A stretch of 64,000 nucleotides of DNA from assembly GCF_001567565.1 (NCBI RefSeq), contig NZ_LSSW01000022.1:62001-126000 (forward strand), in the 5' to 3' direction. The DNA comes from Ectopseudomonas composti. Lineage in GTDB: Bacteria > Pseudomonadota > Gammaproteobacteria > Pseudomonadales > Pseudomonadaceae. Positions 44,345-53,607 of the stretch are shown here, in pieces. The first letter of the stretch is position 1, and each line of letters opens with the position of its first letter. Under the pieces are notes generated by a model that saw only the letters and a list, made by a program, of their open reading frames with translations, made no database searches and was not told the origin of the DNA. Made by a program: the position numbers and the translations under genes.

Positions 44345-44593
44345 TCAGTGCCAGTTGCGCCCATGATCCAGCTTCTGGTCCACCAGCCACTTACCGTGGG
44401 CGATGGAGGCGTGCTGGGCCTTGGTCAAATCATCCATGAAGGCGTAATCCAGCGGCAGTGTCTGCCGTTTGCTGGTATTGCCCGCAGGATCGGTGATTTG
44501 GCAACCGCCGGCCCAGGGTGTCGGTAAACCTGGGTGTTCCATGACACTGGCGTGGATAGTGTGGTCGCGGTGGGTGCAGGTAAGCGCGCTCAT
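44345..44593 (-). CDS. Small conserved-looking hypothetical protein
   Basis: An 82-residue open frame, MSALTCTHRDHTIHASVMEHPG to KLDHGRNWH, rich in His and Trp and with no signal peptide. GAGG lies 7 bp before its ATG. It seems a real gene by start site and composition, but I recognise no family. Confidence 0.6.
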   Translation of the reverse strand: MSALTCTHRDHTIHASVMEHPGLPTPWAGGCQITDPAGNTSKRQTLPLDYAFMDDLTKAQHASIAHGKWLVDQKLDHGRNWH

Positions 44594-44789
44594 TAGGCCA
44601 CCTCGTAGATCGAGGCGCCGCCCTCGGTGTCGACGCTACAGCGAGGTTCCAGCCGGGAGCCGGTAGCGGCGCCGTGTGGATGAGTGGTGCGTCTGTCCCC
44701 TTACCTTAGTCCAGATGCTGTAACTGTGAGCGTTGCCCGACGAACGCACAGAGCCGGCAATCGCCGGCGCTGTGGGGGGCGCAGCTATT

Positions 44790-45677
44790 TCACTCGGTCG
44801 CTTCACGTACTTTGTCGGTGCTTCCTGGCTTTGCGGCAAAGCGGGCGGCCAGGCGCATGGACAGGGTCACCAGGCGTTGATACAGCGCCGGCATGCTGCG
44901 CTGCATCCAGTCCAGGGTGCGGGCGTCAGCGCCGATTAGGATGCGTCGCTTGTTGGCCAGCACGCCACCTACGATGACCTTCGCCGCCTGCTCTGGCGTG
45001 GTACGTAGCAACTGGTCGTTGAATTGCTGGCGTGCCTGCTCGGCGGCCTGGCCGGTGACCTTGGCCAGGCTGTCGTTCATCCGTGCGGTCTTGGCGATGT
45101 TGGTGCGAATGCCGCCGGGGTGTACGCAACTGGCGGAAACCCCGCAAGCGGCCATGTCCAGCTCCTGGCGCAGCGACTCGGTAAAGCCGCGCACGGCGAA
45201 CTTGCTGGCGTTGTAGGCGCTCATGCCGGGTTGGGAGAACAGACCGAAGACGCTGGACACGTTGACCACATGACCTTGGCCTGCAGTCTTGAGGTAGGGC
45301 AGGAAGGCCTTGGTGCCGTTGACCACGCCCCAGAAGTTGATGTTCATGATCCACTCGTAGTCGGCGTAGTCGTTGCCTTCCACGGTACCGCCCTGAGCCA
45401 CGCCGGCATTGTTGAAGATGGCATTGACCCGGCCGAACTCGTTGACGATCTGCTCGGCCCAGGCCTCGACAGCGGCGCGATCCGCCACATCTACACGCTG
45501 CTGGCTGACGGTAACGCCGAGCTTGCGCGCCTGTTCGGCGGTTTCCTTGAGGCCCTCGACATTGACGTCGGACAGCGCCAGGTGACAGCCCTGACGAGCC
45601 AGGTGGTAGGCGAGGGCGCGGCCGATACCGGAGCCGGCGCCGGTGATGGCGGCTACTTTGTTTTCGAAGGATTTCAT
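44790..45677 (-). CDS. Short-chain dehydrogenase/reductase
   Basis: A 295-residue classical SDR. It has TGAGSGIGRALAYHL (cofactor), NNAGVAQGG and the catalytic YNASK after VNVSSVFG. An extended C-terminus of about 60 residues follows. Its ATG overlaps the stop of the flavin monooxygenase gene as ATGA, so both are coupled. It probably reduces or oxidises alcohols or ketones linked to that monooxygenase. Confidence 0.9.
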   Translation of the reverse strand: MKSFENKVAAITGAGSGIGRALAYHLARQGCHLALSDVNVEGLKETAEQARKLGVTVSQQRVDVADRAAVEAWAEQIVNEFGRVNAIFNNAGVAQGGTVEGNDYADYEWIMNINFWGVVNGTKAFLPYLKTAGQGHVVNVSSVFGLFSQPGMSAYNASKFAVRGFTESLRQELDMAACGVSASCVHPGGIRTNIAKTARMNDSLAKVTGQAAEQARQQFNDQLLRTTPEQAAKVIVGGVLANKRRILIGADARTLDWMQRSMPALYQRLVTLSMRLAARFAAKPGSTDKVREATE

Positions 45678-47227
45678 GCGGTGACCTCCTGCACATCGAG
45701 GGTGATGGCGTTGCTCTGCGCCGGATGAACGGCCTGTGTACGGCTGAAGTGATAGGCATGTGGGTCGAAGTTGCGCGTGAGCATGCGGTAGCGCCAGGTG
45801 AAGCCCGGCCACACCGTACAGTTACGCCCGCTGACCGGGTGCAGGTACCAGCTCATGCAGCCGCCGGCGTTCCACACGGTATTACCGAGAGTGCCCTGGA
45901 TCTTCCTGTTGAAGCTGTCCTGCGCCTCGCGCTTGGGCTCCAGGCTCTGCAGCCGCCTCTCTTCGAGCTGCTTGAGGGCACCGAGTACGTAGGTGATCTG
46001 CGACTCGATCATGTAGACCATGGAGTTGTGGCCCAGCCCGGTATTCGGCCCCATGAGGAAGAACAGGTTGGGGAAGCCGGCGGTCATGGTGCCCTTGTAG
46101 GCTTCCGGGCCTTCGGGCCAGGTGTCGAGCAGGTCGACGCCGCCACGGCCGAACACGGTGCCGCGCGGCAACGGGTCGCTGGGGGTGAAGCCGGTGCCGA
46201 AGATGATCGCGTCGACGTCGCGCTGCTGACCGTCGGCTGTGCGCACGCCGTGTGGCAGGATCTCGGCGACACCATCGGTGATCACCTCGACATTGGCCTG
46301 GGTCAGCGCCGGGTAGTAATCGTTGGAGATCAGCACGCGCTTGCAGCCCATGGTGTAGTCCGGGGTCACTTTGGCGCGCAGCACCGGGTCCTTGATCTGC
46401 TTCTTGATGTGCTGCTTGGCGATGCCCTGAGCCATGCGCAGCAGGCGCGGGGCGAAGGCGAAGGCGATGACCCGGCTTTCGAGGATGCCGTATAGCGCGC
46501 CGCGCCAGAGTTTCTGCGCCAGCGGGAAACGCTTGAAACGGGTGCGCTCGCCGTCGCGAATGGCGCGATCCGGCTTGGGCATGATCCACGGCGCCGTGCG
46601 CTGGTAGAGGTCGAGATGCCCGACCTGCTTCTGGATCTGCGGCACGAACTGAATGGCCGAGGCGCCGGTGCCGATCACGGCCACGCGTTTGCCGGTCAGG
46701 TCATAGTCGTGATTCCACTGCTGCGAATGGAACACCTCACCAGTGAAGTTTTCCAGGCCCTTGAGCTTGGGAATCGAAGGCGTGGACAGGGCGCCCATGC
46801 CGGAGACCACGAACTGCGCGCTGTAGCGGTTACCGGCGCGGTCCTGCAGGTGCCACAGCTCGGCGTGCTCGTCCCAGCGCATCTGTACCACTTCGGTGCC
46901 CAGCAGGGTCTTGTCCTGCAGGCGGTATTTCTCCCAGCAACCTTCCAGGTAGGCCTTGATCTCCGGTTGTTTGGCGAACATCCGTGTCCAGTTCGGATTC
47001 GGCTCGAAGGAGAAGGAGTACAGGTGCGATTGCACGTCGCAGCCGCAGCCCGGGTAGTTGTTCACCCGCCAGGTGCCGCCGACGCCTGCCTCTCTCTCGA
47101 ACAGCAGGAAGTCCTGCTCGCCCTGTTGCTTGAGACGAATGGCCATGCCGAGGCCGGAAAAGCCGCTGCCGAGGATGGCGATCTTGCAATGGCGGGCAGC
47201 GGTAGGGGGTGACACGGGCGCATTCAT
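45674..47227 (-). CDS. Flavin-containing (Baeyer-Villiger type) monooxygenase
   Basis: A 517-residue FAD/NADPH enzyme. The FAD motif is ILGSGFSGLGMAIRLK and the NADPH motif VIGTGASAIQFVP. The type I Baeyer-Villiger fingerprint F-x-G-x3-H-x3-W is present as FTGEVFHSQQW. It oxidises ketones to esters or lactones. It forms an operon with the SDR, with a divergent TetR-type regulator (47344) and a perfect palindrome between (47268-47285). Confidence 0.9.
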   Translation of the reverse strand: MNAPVSPPTAARHCKIAILGSGFSGLGMAIRLKQQGEQDFLLFEREAGVGGTWRVNNYPGCGCDVQSHLYSFSFEPNPNWTRMFAKQPEIKAYLEGCWEKYRLQDKTLLGTEVVQMRWDEHAELWHLQDRAGNRYSAQFVVSGMGALSTPSIPKLKGLENFTGEVFHSQQWNHDYDLTGKRVAVIGTGASAIQFVPQIQKQVGHLDLYQRTAPWIMPKPDRAIRDGERTRFKRFPLAQKLWRGALYGILESRVIAFAFAPRLLRMAQGIAKQHIKKQIKDPVLRAKVTPDYTMGCKRVLISNDYYPALTQANVEVITDGVAEILPHGVRTADGQQRDVDAIIFGTGFTPSDPLPRGTVFGRGGVDLLDTWPEGPEAYKGTMTAGFPNLFFLMGPNTGLGHNSMVYMIESQITYVLGALKQLEERRLQSLEPKREAQDSFNRKIQGTLGNTVWNAGGCMSWYLHPVSGRNCTVWPGFTWRYRMLTRNFDPHAYHFSRTQAVHPAQSNAITLDVQEVTA

Positions 47228-47267
47228 GGCCGAGCTCCTGCTTGTCGTTCTTGTAGGTGTCTACATC

Positions 47268-47285
47268 TGTCTACCAAGGTAGACA
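47268..47285. promoter_or_regulatory. Palindrome between monooxygenase and TetR-type genes
   Basis: TGTCTACCAAGGTAGACA: 8-bp arms around AA. A further half-site GTGTCTACA lies just before it. It is 41 bp upstream of the monooxygenase start and 59 bp before the TetR gene, the likely operator for that regulator. Confidence 0.72.
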
Positions 47286-47343
47286 TGTGTATACTCATCG
47301 GCAAGCCACCCGATCAACAAGCCAACTTTAGGTAGGGGTAAGG

Positions 47344-48051
47344 ATGCAAAGCGACGACGCGCAGGTACGCGAAAAGGCCGGCTCAGCGCCTGGCAAGCGC
47401 CTGTTGATGGAGGCGGCGTTACGTCTCACCTCAACCAGCCGCAGTCTCAGCAGCCTGGGGTTGCGGGAGTTGGCGCGCGAGGCCGGGCTCAATCCCAACA
47501 CCTTCTACCGGCATTTCCGTGATGTCGACGACCTCGGCCTGACCGTGATCGGTGAGATCACCACCTTGCTGCGCCAGCCGTTGCGTGACCTGCGCCGCGA
47601 GGCCGCGCAGCGTGCGGTGAAGGATGAGAGGCCGATGCTGCCCAAGTTGCTCGGTATCGATCTGGGACGTGGGCGGCGGGTCTGCCATGAGACGGTGCAA
47701 CTATTCTTCGACTTCGTCGCCGAGCACCCCGAGGCATTCATCCTCGGCGTGCGCGAACTGCACGGCGCCTCGCCGGTGTTGCGCGAAGCCTTGCGCCAGG
47801 TGATGAACGATTTCGCCGATGACATGGCTGCGGACATCATCGAGTTCAAGCTGTTGCCGGGCATCGTCAGCGCGGCGGCGCTGCGCCAGGTTTCAGGGCT
47901 GATCAGCCGCAGTCTGTTCGAGCAGTCGCTGGACTACATCGGCCAGCCGCAGCGGCGCGAGGCGATCTGTGCATTGGCTGAGGAGCAGATCGTCATGCTG
48001 TTCACCGGCGCCAGCGTGCTGCAGAGCATGGGGCAGCTGCGACTGGGCTGA
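47344..48051 (+). CDS. TetR-family transcriptional regulator
   Basis: A 235-residue TetR-type regulator. The helix-turn-helix is at about 20-65 (LRELAREAGLNPNTFYRHFRDVDDLGLTVI). The C-terminal domain is long and helical. It is divergent from the monooxygenase-SDR operon, so it is its probable local repressor; the 47268-47285 palindrome fits. Confidence 0.88.
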   Translation: MQSDDAQVREKAGSAPGKRLLMEAALRLTSTSRSLSSLGLRELAREAGLNPNTFYRHFRDVDDLGLTVIGEITTLLRQPLRDLRREAAQRAVKDERPMLPKLLGIDLGRGRRVCHETVQLFFDFVAEHPEAFILGVRELHGASPVLREALRQVMNDFADDMAADIIEFKLLPGIVSAAALRQVSGLISRSLFEQSLDYIGQPQRREAICALAEEQIVMLFTGASVLQSMGQLRLG

Positions 48052-48093
48052 GGGGCGCCTGCTGCTGTGGGATGTGCGGGGTATGCAGTGCTT

Positions 48094-48145
48094 TTGTAGA
48101 AGCGGCTACAGCCGCGATGCCGTTCGCGGCTGAAGCCACTCCTAC
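48094..48145. repeat. REP-type inverted repeat
   Basis: TGTAGAAGCGGCTACAGCCGCGA with the inverted TTCGCGGCTGAAGCCACTCCTACA. It belongs to the same family as 1434-1498 and 38329-38434. It lies between the TetR gene and the convergent hydrolase. Confidence 0.8.
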
Positions 48146-48173
48146 AGCATTCATACGAAGTGCACACTTGAAC

Positions 48174-48197
48174 GAAAAAGGGCGGCTTGGGCCGCCC
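48174..48197 (-). terminator. Rho-independent terminator of the metal-dependent hydrolase gene
   Basis: On the minus strand, GGGCGGC-CCAA-GCCGCCC is followed by TTTTT. It begins 5 bp after the 48203 gene stop. Confidence 0.9.
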
Positions 48198-48202
48198 TGA
48201 GA

Positions 48203-49039
48203 TCAGTTGCTGAATCCGAGGCGCTCGCGCCAGCGGTTCTCCAGCGCCTCGGTATCGTGGTCCTTGGGATGGAAACCGGGTCGGTAGTAATCCAGGTAGG
48301 GGCCGATCAGCTTGGTGAAGAAGCCGTTGCGCGGACCGAACAGCGTCTTCAGGCCGAAACCCCAGCTGCGCCAGTTGAACAGCTGGCCGTCCTTGCGCAG
48401 CAGATGGATCTGGAACCAGCCGATCACGCCGAGAAACATCAGGGTGGTCAGCATCATCACCAACACACGGGTGAAGTAGCCGCCGTAGACCTGCTGGTAG
48501 ACGTCATAGCAGACGGCCTTGTGCTCGTTCTCCTCGATCGCGTGCCACATCCACAGCTGATAGAGCTTGGGGTCGTTCATCTGCGTGGTGAGGTCTTCGC
48601 GCTTGAGCAGTTGCTCTGCCATGGTCGCGGTGAAGTGCTCGAGGGCACAGGTGGCCGCCAGGCGGTGCTTCTTGGTGCTGAAGCGAGTCGTCCATTCCAG
48701 CAGCACCTTGATCCGCAGCTCCAGGCGTTCCAGATCGATATCGTGGGCATTGGCGTAGTCGTTGTACGCCGCGTGCTCCTTGGAGTGCATGGCTTCCTGG
48801 CCGATGAAGGCGCTGATGTCCTTCTTCAGTTGCGGCTCGGTGACCTGGTCACGTACGGCGCGCACGCTGTCGACGAAGAACTTCTCGCCGTAGGGAAATA
48901 GCGACGACAGGTTGTTCATGAACTGGCTCATGAAGGGGTCGTCGTAGAACCAGTATTTCGGTGTCTCGCTGAAGCTGAAGTCCATGCGGCGGACCGGAAA
49001 GCTGGATTTCGGCTGGGGCAGGGTGGCGCTGGCGCTCAT
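48203..49039 (-). CDS. Metal-dependent hydrolase (PF10118 family)
   Basis: A 278-residue predicted di-metal protein. Likely ligands lie in GQEAMHSKEHAAYNDYA, ALEHFTATMAEQLL and AIEENEHKAVCYDVYQQVYG (ExxH pairs). A hydrophobic segment (VLVMMLTTLMFLGVIGWF) follows, suggesting membrane contact. The ATG at 49039 gives the usual start. It is close to the Baeyer-Villiger/TetR group but has its own terminator. The substrate is unknown. Confidence 0.85.
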   Translation of the reverse strand: MSASATLPQPKSSFPVRRMDFSFSETPKYWFYDDPFMSQFMNNLSSLFPYGEKFFVDSVRAVRDQVTEPQLKKDISAFIGQEAMHSKEHAAYNDYANAHDIDLERLELRIKVLLEWTTRFSTKKHRLAATCALEHFTATMAEQLLKREDLTTQMNDPKLYQLWMWHAIEENEHKAVCYDVYQQVYGGYFTRVLVMMLTTLMFLGVIGWFQIHLLRKDGQLFNWRSWGFGLKTLFGPRNGFFTKLIGPYLDYYRPGFHPKDHDTEALENRWRERLGFSN

Positions 49040-49265
49040 CGTTCGAGTCCTCTTCTGGGGAGTTGCTGCTCCCGATTGTTGTGCGGCTCCGGCTGACAGC
49101 ATTCGGGGTCGTGGGTGGCTAATCTCGACAGACCAACTGTGTCATTGAACGATGTAACTATCGGACGTGAGCGCGTTGTGCGCTGCCAACTTAAGGCGGG
49201 TGTTGTCGGGGGAGAGGGTGACAACCCGCAGCGCTAGAGGCTACGGGCTGCGTCAGTGGCGGGGT

Positions 49266-50081
49266 TTACGGCGCGCTGCGGCGGAGTTCGGCCACTTCGC
49301 TGCGCAGTGCACGCAGCTCGTCGAGAATCGCCTGTTCGCGTGCGGCGGCGGCCAGTTCCTCGGCGTTGGGCTCGTGAGTACTCTGCATCGCGTTGACGAT
49401 GACCGCGATGAACAGGTTGAGCATCATGAAGGTAGCGATGAGGATGTAGGGCACGAAGAACAGCCAGGCCAGCGGATGCTGCTCCATCACCGGACGCACG
49501 ATGCCCATCGACCAGCTTTCCAGTGTCATCACCTGGAACAGGGTGTACAGGCTGGCGCCGATGTTACCGAACCACTCTGGAAAGCTCGCGCCGAACAGCT
49601 GGGTGGCCATTACTGCGGCGACGTAGAAGATCAGCCCCATCAGCATGACGATGCTACCCATGCCCGGCAACGAGGCGAGCAGTGCCTGCACCACCTTGCG
49701 CATGCTCGGGTTGATCGACACCAGCCTCAGGACACGCAGCACGCGCAACGCACGCAGTACGGCGAATGGGCCACTGGCCGGCACCAGGGCGATGCCGACG
49801 ACCACGCAGTCGAATATTGCCCAGGGGTCGCGCAGCAGGCTGACGCCTCGCGCGATGAAGCGCAGCGCCAATTCGATCACGAAGCAGGCGAGGATCAGAC
49901 CGTCCAGCAGCAGCAGCGGTTTGCCCCATTCGTTCATGATCGCGGGTGAGGTCTGCAGCCCGAGAATGGCGGCGTTGACGATGATCAGCAGAGTGACCAG
50001 GCGTTGTATGGACGTGCCGTCCATGACAGCGCCCAGGCGCTGACGCCAATCGCTGGATGGGTTCAGTTCGAGTTCTTGCAT
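49266..50081 (-). CDS. Bacterial voltage-gated sodium channel (NaChBac/NavMs type)
   Basis: A 271-residue six-helix ion channel subunit. S1-S3 occupy about 25-105, the voltage sensor S4 is RALRVLRVLRLVSI, and S5, pore helix and S6 follow. The selectivity filter TLESWSM matches the TLESW of NaChBac-type Na+ channels. The C-terminal coiled coil (EELAAAAREQAILDELRALRSEVAELRR) drives tetramer formation. It is downstream of apt on the same strand, with hairpins between. Confidence 0.93.
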   Translation of the reverse strand: MQELELNPSSDWRQRLGAVMDGTSIQRLVTLLIIVNAAILGLQTSPAIMNEWGKPLLLLDGLILACFVIELALRFIARGVSLLRDPWAIFDCVVVGIALVPASGPFAVLRALRVLRVLRLVSINPSMRKVVQALLASLPGMGSIVMLMGLIFYVAAVMATQLFGASFPEWFGNIGASLYTLFQVMTLESWSMGIVRPVMEQHPLAWLFFVPYILIATFMMLNLFIAVIVNAMQSTHEPNAEELAAAAREQAILDELRALRSEVAELRRSAP

Positions 50082-50134
50082 GGGGTCTGATTTACGCTTG
50101 TCGGTGATGCCGGGCGCGCCCGGCAGAATCAGGG

Positions 50135-50163
50135 GCCCGCCTGCCGTTGACCGGTCGGCGGGC
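50135..50163 (-). terminator. Hairpin downstream of apt
   Basis: GCCCGCC (50135-50141) pairs with GGCGGGC (50157-50163). A perfect 18-bp palindrome, TGCCGGGCGCGCCCGGCA (50108-50125), follows on the minus strand. No T tract; it probably reduces read-through into the channel gene. Confidence 0.5.
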
Positions 50164-50171
50164 GTGTCTGC

Positions 50172-50720
50172 TCAGCGATCGTCGAGGGCGAAGGCAGTCA
50201 GGGTGAAGGTGGGAATGCCGGCGTCCTGCAGTTTCTGCGAGCCGCCCAACTCCGGCAGGTCGATGATCGCAGCTGCCTCGAAGATGCTTGCGCGCATGCG
50301 CCGAACCAGGTTGGCGGCGGCGATCAGGGTACCGCCGGTGGCGATCAGGTCATCGAAGATCAGTACCGAGTCGCCTTCGCAGAGGCTGTCGCTGTGGACT
50401 TCGAGAAAGGCTTCGCCGTACTCGGTCTGGTAGCCCTCGCTGAGGACATCAGCCGGCAGCTTGCCCTGCTTGCGGAACAGCACCAGGGGCTTGTTCAGTT
50501 CATAGGCGATGATCGAGCCGATGAGAAAACCGCGCGCGTCCATGGCACCGATATGGCTGAACTCGGCTTCCACGTAACGCTGGATGAAACTGTCGGCGAC
50601 CATGCGCAAGGCGCGCGGCGACTGGAACAACGGGGTGATGTCGCGAAAGATGACGCCCGGTTTGGGGAAGTCCGGTACCGGGCGGATCAGGGTCTTGATG
50701 CTGAATTCGTCAAAGATCAT
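50172..50720 (-). CDS. apt: Adenine phosphoribosyltransferase
   Basis: A 182-residue type I PRTase. The PRPP loop is [21 protein letters not shown], and the N-terminus has [21 protein letters not shown], diagnostic of Apt. It salvages adenine to AMP. It is next to anr, as in other pseudomonads. Confidence 0.97.
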   Translation of the reverse strand: MIFDEFSIKTLIRPVPDFPKPGVIFRDITPLFQSPRALRMVADSFIQRYVEAEFSHIGAMDARGFLIGSIIAYELNKPLVLFRKQGKLPADVLSEGYQTEYGEAFLEVHSDSLCEGDSVLIFDDLIATGGTLIAAANLVRRMRASIFEAAAIIDLPELGGSQKLQDAGIPTFTLTAFALDDR

Positions 50721-50762
50721 CGTGGGGTCCTAAAGCGTTGAGCCCGCGAATGATCTGCGAAC

Positions 50763-51497
50763 TCAAACGTCGAGATTACCGCCGGCCAGGGCGCACAGCT
50801 CGATCGGGTCGAGAATGTGCACTTCCTTGCCTTCGGCTTCGAGCAGTTTGTTCTGTTGGAAACGGGTAAATACGCGAGACACCGTCTCTACCGCAAGGCC
50901 CAAATAGTTACCAATTTCGTTGCGCGACATGGCCAGGCGGAACTGGTTGGCCGAGAAGCCGCGTGCGCGGAAGCGGGCGGAGAGGTTGACCAGGAAGGTG
51001 GCGATGCGTTCGTCGGCGGTCTTCTTCGATAACAGCAGCATCATCTGCTGATCGTCGCGGATCTCGCGGCTCATGATGCGCATCAGCTGGCGACGCAGCT
51101 GTGGCAGCTGCAGGGCCAGATCGTCGAGACGCTCGAAGGGGATTTCGCAGACCGAGGTGGTTTCCAGCGCCTGCGCGGAAACCGGGTAGCGCTCGCCGTC
51201 CACACCAGATAGACCGACCAGTTCGCTCGGCAGGTGGAAACCGGTGATCTGTTCCTCGCCACCGTCGCTGAGGCTGAAGGTCTTCAGCGCGCCGGAGCGT
51301 ACGGCGAACACCGAGCCGAAGGTGTCGCCCTGGCGGAACAGGAACTCGCCCTTTTTCAGCGGGCGACCGCGTTTGACGATGTCGTCAAGCGCGTCCATGT
51401 CCTCCATGTTCAGGGAGATGGGCAGGCATAGGGCAGCCAGGCTGCAATCCTTGCAATGTGCTTGATGCTGCTTGTGCAGCTTGATGCTCTCGGACAT
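50763..51497 (-). CDS. anr: Anaerobic regulator Anr (Fnr family)
   Basis: A 244-residue CRP/FNR regulator. The Fe-S cysteines are C15, C18, C24 and C117. The cyclic-nucleotide-like domain is at about 30-140 and the helix-turn-helix is near 190-215 ([24 protein letters not shown]). It senses low O2 and activates genes with TTGAT-N4-ATCAA boxes, including hemN and cco genes here. The ATG at 51497 gives the standard N-terminus; the longer frame is rejected. Confidence 0.97.
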   Translation of the reverse strand: MSESIKLHKQHQAHCKDCSLAALCLPISLNMEDMDALDDIVKRGRPLKKGEFLFRQGDTFGSVFAVRSGALKTFSLSDGGEEQITGFHLPSELVGLSGVDGERYPVSAQALETTSVCEIPFERLDDLALQLPQLRRQLMRIMSREIRDDQQMMLLLSKKTADERIATFLVNLSARFRARGFSANQFRLAMSRNEIGNYLGLAVETVSRVFTRFQQNKLLEAEGKEVHILDPIELCALAGGNLDV

Positions 51498-51650
51498 CGT
51501 TGGGCTTCCCGGGGATACACGCAATGTTCGTAAGGGTACCGCAGGGCTCGTGTGGCGGCCAGCCATATCAGGACTGACCGAATGCTCAAGTTTGGCCTTG
51601 AGGTGCCGATTAAGAAGGTAGAACCATAGTCCAAAGCAGGGAGCAGCGCG

Positions 51651-52094
51651 ATGCGCATACCATCCACGGGGCCACTGAATAATCTGGTTCAGGGCGTTCA
51701 GCGACAATTTACCGCAGGTGAGCGGAGCCCGGAGGAGGTGCGCGAGGGGTTGCGAGTGAGCCTCTCCGAACTGGGCAAGAGCATGTCGGCCAAGCCTGAA
51801 AAGAACGAGGACATCGACAACAGCGATATGCCTCAGGCGATCAAGGATCTGCTCAAGATGATCCGTGAACTGCGTGCGCAGATCGTCGAGAAACAGGCGC
51901 AGGTCGAGGCGATCATGAGCGATCAGAGTCTCGATGCGGAAACCAAGCGCCAGCAGCTGGAAGGGCTGCAAACCGAGCTTGCGTCGCTCAACAGCGCACT
52001 GAGCTCGGCCAATGCCAACCTGGTCAAAGTAATGCGCGAGAACGGCCTGTCGAGTGAGCAGATGCAGACCGCCGCCACGCTGGCGATGGGTTGA
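51651..52094 (+). CDS. Coiled-coil protein of unknown function
   Basis: A 147-residue protein. A helical segment (about 60-135, [21 protein letters not shown]) forms a predicted coiled coil, with a Gln/Glu-rich heptad pattern. GGGAG lies before the ATG. It is divergent from anr and ends at a strong terminator. I recognise no family; it is not membrane bound. Confidence 0.7.
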   Translation: MRIPSTGPLNNLVQGVQRQFTAGERSPEEVREGLRVSLSELGKSMSAKPEKNEDIDNSDMPQAIKDLLKMIRELRAQIVEKQAQVEAIMSDQSLDAETKRQQLEGLQTELASLNSALSSANANLVKVMRENGLSSEQMQTAATLAMG

Positions 52095-52146
52095 GGCGTC
52101 GCCCGGCGGCGGGGCTTCCCGCTGCGGGGCGGCGACGCCCGTTTTT
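52095..52146 (+). terminator. Terminator after the coiled-coil gene
   Basis: GGCGTCGCC (52095-52103) pairs with GGCGACGCC (52131-52139), followed by CGTTTTT. It also lies directly after the hemN stop codon (opposite strand). Confidence 0.82.
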
Positions 52147-53528
52147 CAGATCACCCGAGAGAAGCGCTGGCGTACCTGATCGTTGAGATAACGGTCGAAC
52201 AGCATGCACAGCGAGCGCACCAGCAGGCGCCCTGCCGGGCGCACCTGGATACCCTGTTCGTCGAGCACGATCAGGCCGTCACGGGCGAGTTGCTCGAGTT
52301 CGGGCCAGAGGGCGTCGAAGTAATCGCGCAGCACCACGCCATGCGTGCGCTCGATGTCGGCGAAGCGCAGTTCGAAATGACAGATCAACTGCTGGATCAC
52401 GGCGCGGCGCAGGCGGTCGTCGGCATTGCAGTGCAAGCCGCGGCGCGTTGCCAGCTGGCCGTTGCCCAGGGTCTGCTGATAGCTGGCGATATCGCTGTCG
52501 TTCTGGCTGTACAGATCACCGACCTGGCTGATGGCGGAGACGCCCAGGCCGATCAGGTCGCAATGGCCGTGGGTGGTGTAGCCCTGGAAGTTGCGTTGCA
52601 GGGTGCCTTCTTCCTGGGCAATGGCCAGTTCATCGTCGGGCAGGGCGAAATGGTCCATGCCGATGTAACGATACCCGGCGCGGGTCAGTTGCTCGATGCT
52701 GGTCTGCAGCATGCTCAGCTTGTCTGCCGGAGTCGGCAGGTCATCGGCGCTGATACGCCGTTGCGGCATGAAGCGTTCCGGCAAGTGCGCGTAGTTGAAC
52801 AGCGACAGGCGATCCGGCTGCAGGGCAATGATCTCGGCCACGGTGCGGGCGAAGCGTTCCGGCGTCTGTTTGGGCAGGCCGTAGATCAGGTCGATGTTCA
52901 CCGAGCGGAACTGCAGGGTGCGAGCGGCCTCGACGATGGCGCGGGTTTCTTCCAGGGTCTGCAAGCGGTTGACCGCGCGCTGTACCTCGGGGTCGAGGTC
53001 CTGTACGCCGAGGCTGACGCGATTGAAGCCCAGTTCACGCAACAGGCCCATGGTCGACCAGTCGGCTTCGCGCGGGTCGATCTCGATGCTGTAGTCGCCA
53101 GAGTCGTCGTCCAGCAGCTTGAAATGCTGGCGCAGGTGCTGCATCAACCGACGCAGTTCATCGTGGCTGAGGAAGGTCGGTGTGCCGCCACCGAAATGCA
53201 ACTGCTCGATTGGCTGGTTGCGGTCGATGTAGCGGCTGATGATCTCGATTTCCCGCTCGAGCTTCTCCAGGTAGGGCAGGGCGCGGCCGCGGTCCTTGGT
53301 GATGACCTTGTTGCAGGCGCAGTAGTAGCAGATGTGGGCGCAGAACGGCACGTGCACGTATAGCGACAGTGGCCGTTTGGCCTTGCGGCTGTCACGCAGG
53401 GCATGCAGCAGATCGAACGGGCCGATGTCGTCATGAAACTGCACGGCAGTCGGGTAGGAGGTGTAGCGCGGGCCGGCGAGATCGTAGCGGCGGATCAGGT
53501 CGGCGTCCCACTGGATGGTGTCGAGCAT
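52146..53528 (-). CDS. hemN: Oxygen-independent coproporphyrinogen III oxidase
   Basis: A 460-residue radical SAM enzyme. The 4Fe-4S motif is C-x3-C-x2-C in PFCAHICYYCACNK, followed by GGGTPTFL. It makes protoporphyrinogen for haem without O2. An Anr box (53587-53600) lies about 60 bp upstream. It is next to anr and cco assembly genes, consistent with low-oxygen haem supply. Confidence 0.97.
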   Translation of the reverse strand: MLDTIQWDADLIRRYDLAGPRYTSYPTAVQFHDDIGPFDLLHALRDSRKAKRPLSLYVHVPFCAHICYYCACNKVITKDRGRALPYLEKLEREIEIISRYIDRNQPIEQLHFGGGTPTFLSHDELRRLMQHLRQHFKLLDDDSGDYSIEIDPREADWSTMGLLRELGFNRVSLGVQDLDPEVQRAVNRLQTLEETRAIVEAARTLQFRSVNIDLIYGLPKQTPERFARTVAEIIALQPDRLSLFNYAHLPERFMPQRRISADDLPTPADKLSMLQTSIEQLTRAGYRYIGMDHFALPDDELAIAQEEGTLQRNFQGYTTHGHCDLIGLGVSAISQVGDLYSQNDSDIASYQQTLGNGQLATRRGLHCNADDRLRRAVIQQLICHFELRFADIERTHGVVLRDYFDALWPELEQLARDGLIVLDEQGIQVRPAGRLLVRSLCMLFDRYLNDQVRQRFSRVI

Positions 53529-53586
53529 GGGAAATAATCCTGGACAGGCTTTGTGGCCAGTCTAGGGATGCACGTGGCCTGCGGCC

Positions 53587-53600
53587 TTGACTTGAATCAA
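53587..53600. promoter_or_regulatory. Anr/Fnr box upstream of hemN
   Basis: TTGACTTGAATCAA, 9 of 10 matches to TTGAT-N4-ATCAA. It is 59 bp before the hemN start codon, a good position for Anr activation. Confidence 0.82.
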
Positions 53601-53607
53601 GGGCGCG

